Positions 62,846 through 64,000 of a stretch of 64,000 bases of DNA are shown here, piece by piece; the stretch's first letter is position 1, and the number at the start of each line of letters is the position of its first letter. The DNA is taken from the NCBI GenBank assembly GCA_965220265.1, contig CBDCPM010000004.1:1550001-1614000 (forward strand), written 5' to 3'. The stretch is from Bin87 sp965220265 (lineage in GTDB: Bacteria; Chloroflexota; Dehalococcoidia; Lucifugimonadales; UBA3495). A program made the position numbers and the translations under genes. Under the pieces are notes generated by a model. It worked only from the letters and a program-made list of their open reading frames with translations. It was not told the DNA's origin and searched no databases.

Positions 62846-64000
62846 TCAGGCTGGGAGTGGAATTGCTCGCAGCCGTGCCAGGGCGCGACTGAACTGGGTT
62901 TCCCAGGGCCAGCGCTGGGGCAGATGCAAAGTGAGGCGGCGCGCCGAGCGGGTGAGCCGTCCGGCGATGGAGAAGAAGCGTCGCCGCAGGGTCTTGGTGG
63001 TCACCACCGGCTGGCCCAGACCGATGCGCGCCGTCCAGCGAGCCAGGTTGTGGGCCATCACCTGGACGGCCAGCCAGGCGGCGTTGGCAGCGAAGCGGCC
63101 CGAGGGGAGATGGTTCAGGCCAACGCCGTACTTGAGGTCGCGAATGGCATTCTCGATCTCGGCGTGGCGGCGATGGTCGGCCTCCAGTTCCAGGGTGTCC
63201 CCGTCCCGGTCGGTGATACAGCCGTGATAGCTGTAGGCGGCGAAGAGGGCCAGCTGGGAACCGGACGTGGGCTGCACCCTTCGGACGATGAGCCGCACCG
63301 GTGCGGCGTCGGGCTCACTCTGAAAGGGGATGTAGCTGGTCTCCGCCGCGTCGGCGGCGCCGTCCAGCCAGTAAGGGATCGGCGTCCAGTCCGCCTCGGG
63401 TATCGCCTCGATGAGATTGCGCAGGCGGGCGTGCTGGCGGATGGTGATGGAGAAGCGGACATCCATCTCTCGGCAGGTGGACACCAGGGCGTGGGTGTAG
63501 AAGCCGCGGTCGGCCCGCACCGTGAGTGGTCCCCTGGCGCCAGCATGGCGCACCCGTCCCACCGTTTCACGCAGGAAGTGGGCGGCGCCGCGAACGGTGT
63601 TGGCGCGGCCCTCGCGCAGCCGAGACATCAGCACGTCGCCGGTTCCGGCCCCAGTAGTCCGGGCCCAGGCCAGCAGCGGGTGATAGCCCCACTGGCCGGT
63701 GTAGATGTGGCGGCGCGCCCCTCCTTGGCCAGTCCGTAGGTTTCGCAGATGCTGGAGTCCAGGTCGATGGTCAACGGCCCGTCGCCGGGTCCCGCTCCAG
63801 CCGACCAGGCCCGGGCCAGCAACTCCCGGCTCACCCGATCCAGCTGGCGAACATGGCCCCACCGGAAGCTGCGCAGAAAGGTGCCCAGGGTGGAGGGCGC
63901 CTTGACTACGCAGCCGATGGCGCCAGCCGTCCCGCCGGTGCGCAACACGTCGGCGTCGTCAATGCAGTCGCCCCCAGCCAGCGCCGACGCCACCAGCGTC
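62846..64000 (-). pseudogene. IS1380-family transposase, frameshifted, N-terminus off window
   Basis: The frame from the right edge reads TLVASALAGGDCIDDADVLR, then LTIDLDSSICETYGLAKEG (first catalytic Asp) and loses frame. One missing G in a G-run near 63714-63718 restores GARRHIYTGQWGYHPLLAWA. The rest, RGPLTVRADRGFYTHALVST (second Asp), ADHRRHAEIENAIRDLKYGV (Glu) to RLRAIPLPA, is a normal IS1380 transposase. The N-terminal part lies beyond 64000. Frameshift may be real or a homopolymer error. Confidence 0.88.

Overview
The window reads as a chromosomal segment of a GC-rich, free-living heterotroph, most likely a Chloroflexota of the SAR202/Dehalococcoidia type. That is an inference from gene content: luciferase-like F420/flavin oxidoreductases beside several CaiB/BaiF CoA-transferases, MmgE/PrpD, NIPSNAP, DUF5679 and enolase-superfamily genes, a 23S rRNA gene with no 16S or 5S beside it, and inositol-phospholipid genes of actinobacterial type. 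No lineage marker was searched.

Positions 1-48464 are mostly intact core and metabolic genes. On the minus strand at the left edge lies a cobalamin run (cobQ, cobU, PduX-like threonine kinase). Next on the plus strand are a TolB-like lipoprotein, an LprG/LppX-like lipoprotein and a DHA2-type MFS pump, an arrangement like the mycobacterial lprG-p55 pair. From 6726 to 12743 follows a catabolic cluster: PhnD-like binding protein, beta-hydroxyacid dehydrogenase, class IV aminotransferase, SMP-30 lactonase, sarcosine-oxidase-like flavoenzyme, and an enolase-superfamily gene broken by one extra G. Then come crcB, dnaJ, prmA, a divergent protein kinase with a PP2C phosphatase, and an inositol-lipid cluster (ino1, a PimA-like glycosyltransferase, a CDP-alcohol phosphatidyltransferase). 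Positions 21353-30914 hold a ferritin-VIT1 iron protein, stand-alone oxidoreductases, small membrane proteins, MmgE/PrpD, AmtB, a MOSC protein and an enoyl-CoA hydratase.

A solitary 23S rRNA gene (about 31279-34262) has its own promoter and a long processing stem and is followed by initiator tRNA-Met. Positions 34495-41066 carry a minus-strand set of three CoA-transferases, two luciferase-like oxidoreductases and a small heme-monooxygenase-like protein, probably for degradation of organic acids or terpenoid-like compounds. An SRPBCC protein, oligopeptidase B, an amidohydrolase and trpD-trpC-trpF-trpB follow.

From about 48487 to the end the window becomes a graveyard of mobile DNA: remnants of IS110, an IS4/IS701-like element, IS21, IS1182-like, an ISNCY-like element and IS1380, a tyrosine-recombinase tail, a four-repeat CRISPR array without cas genes, a type ISP restriction-methylase fragment, amber-interrupted or truncated genes, and a tandem pair of 212-bp MITE-like repeats. 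Some intact cargo lies among these: a PQQ-type beta-propeller protein, an oligopeptide-type binding lipoprotein, an XRE regulator, DUF5679, an aldo/keto reductase, an AlpA-like regulator and a Cys-rich small protein.
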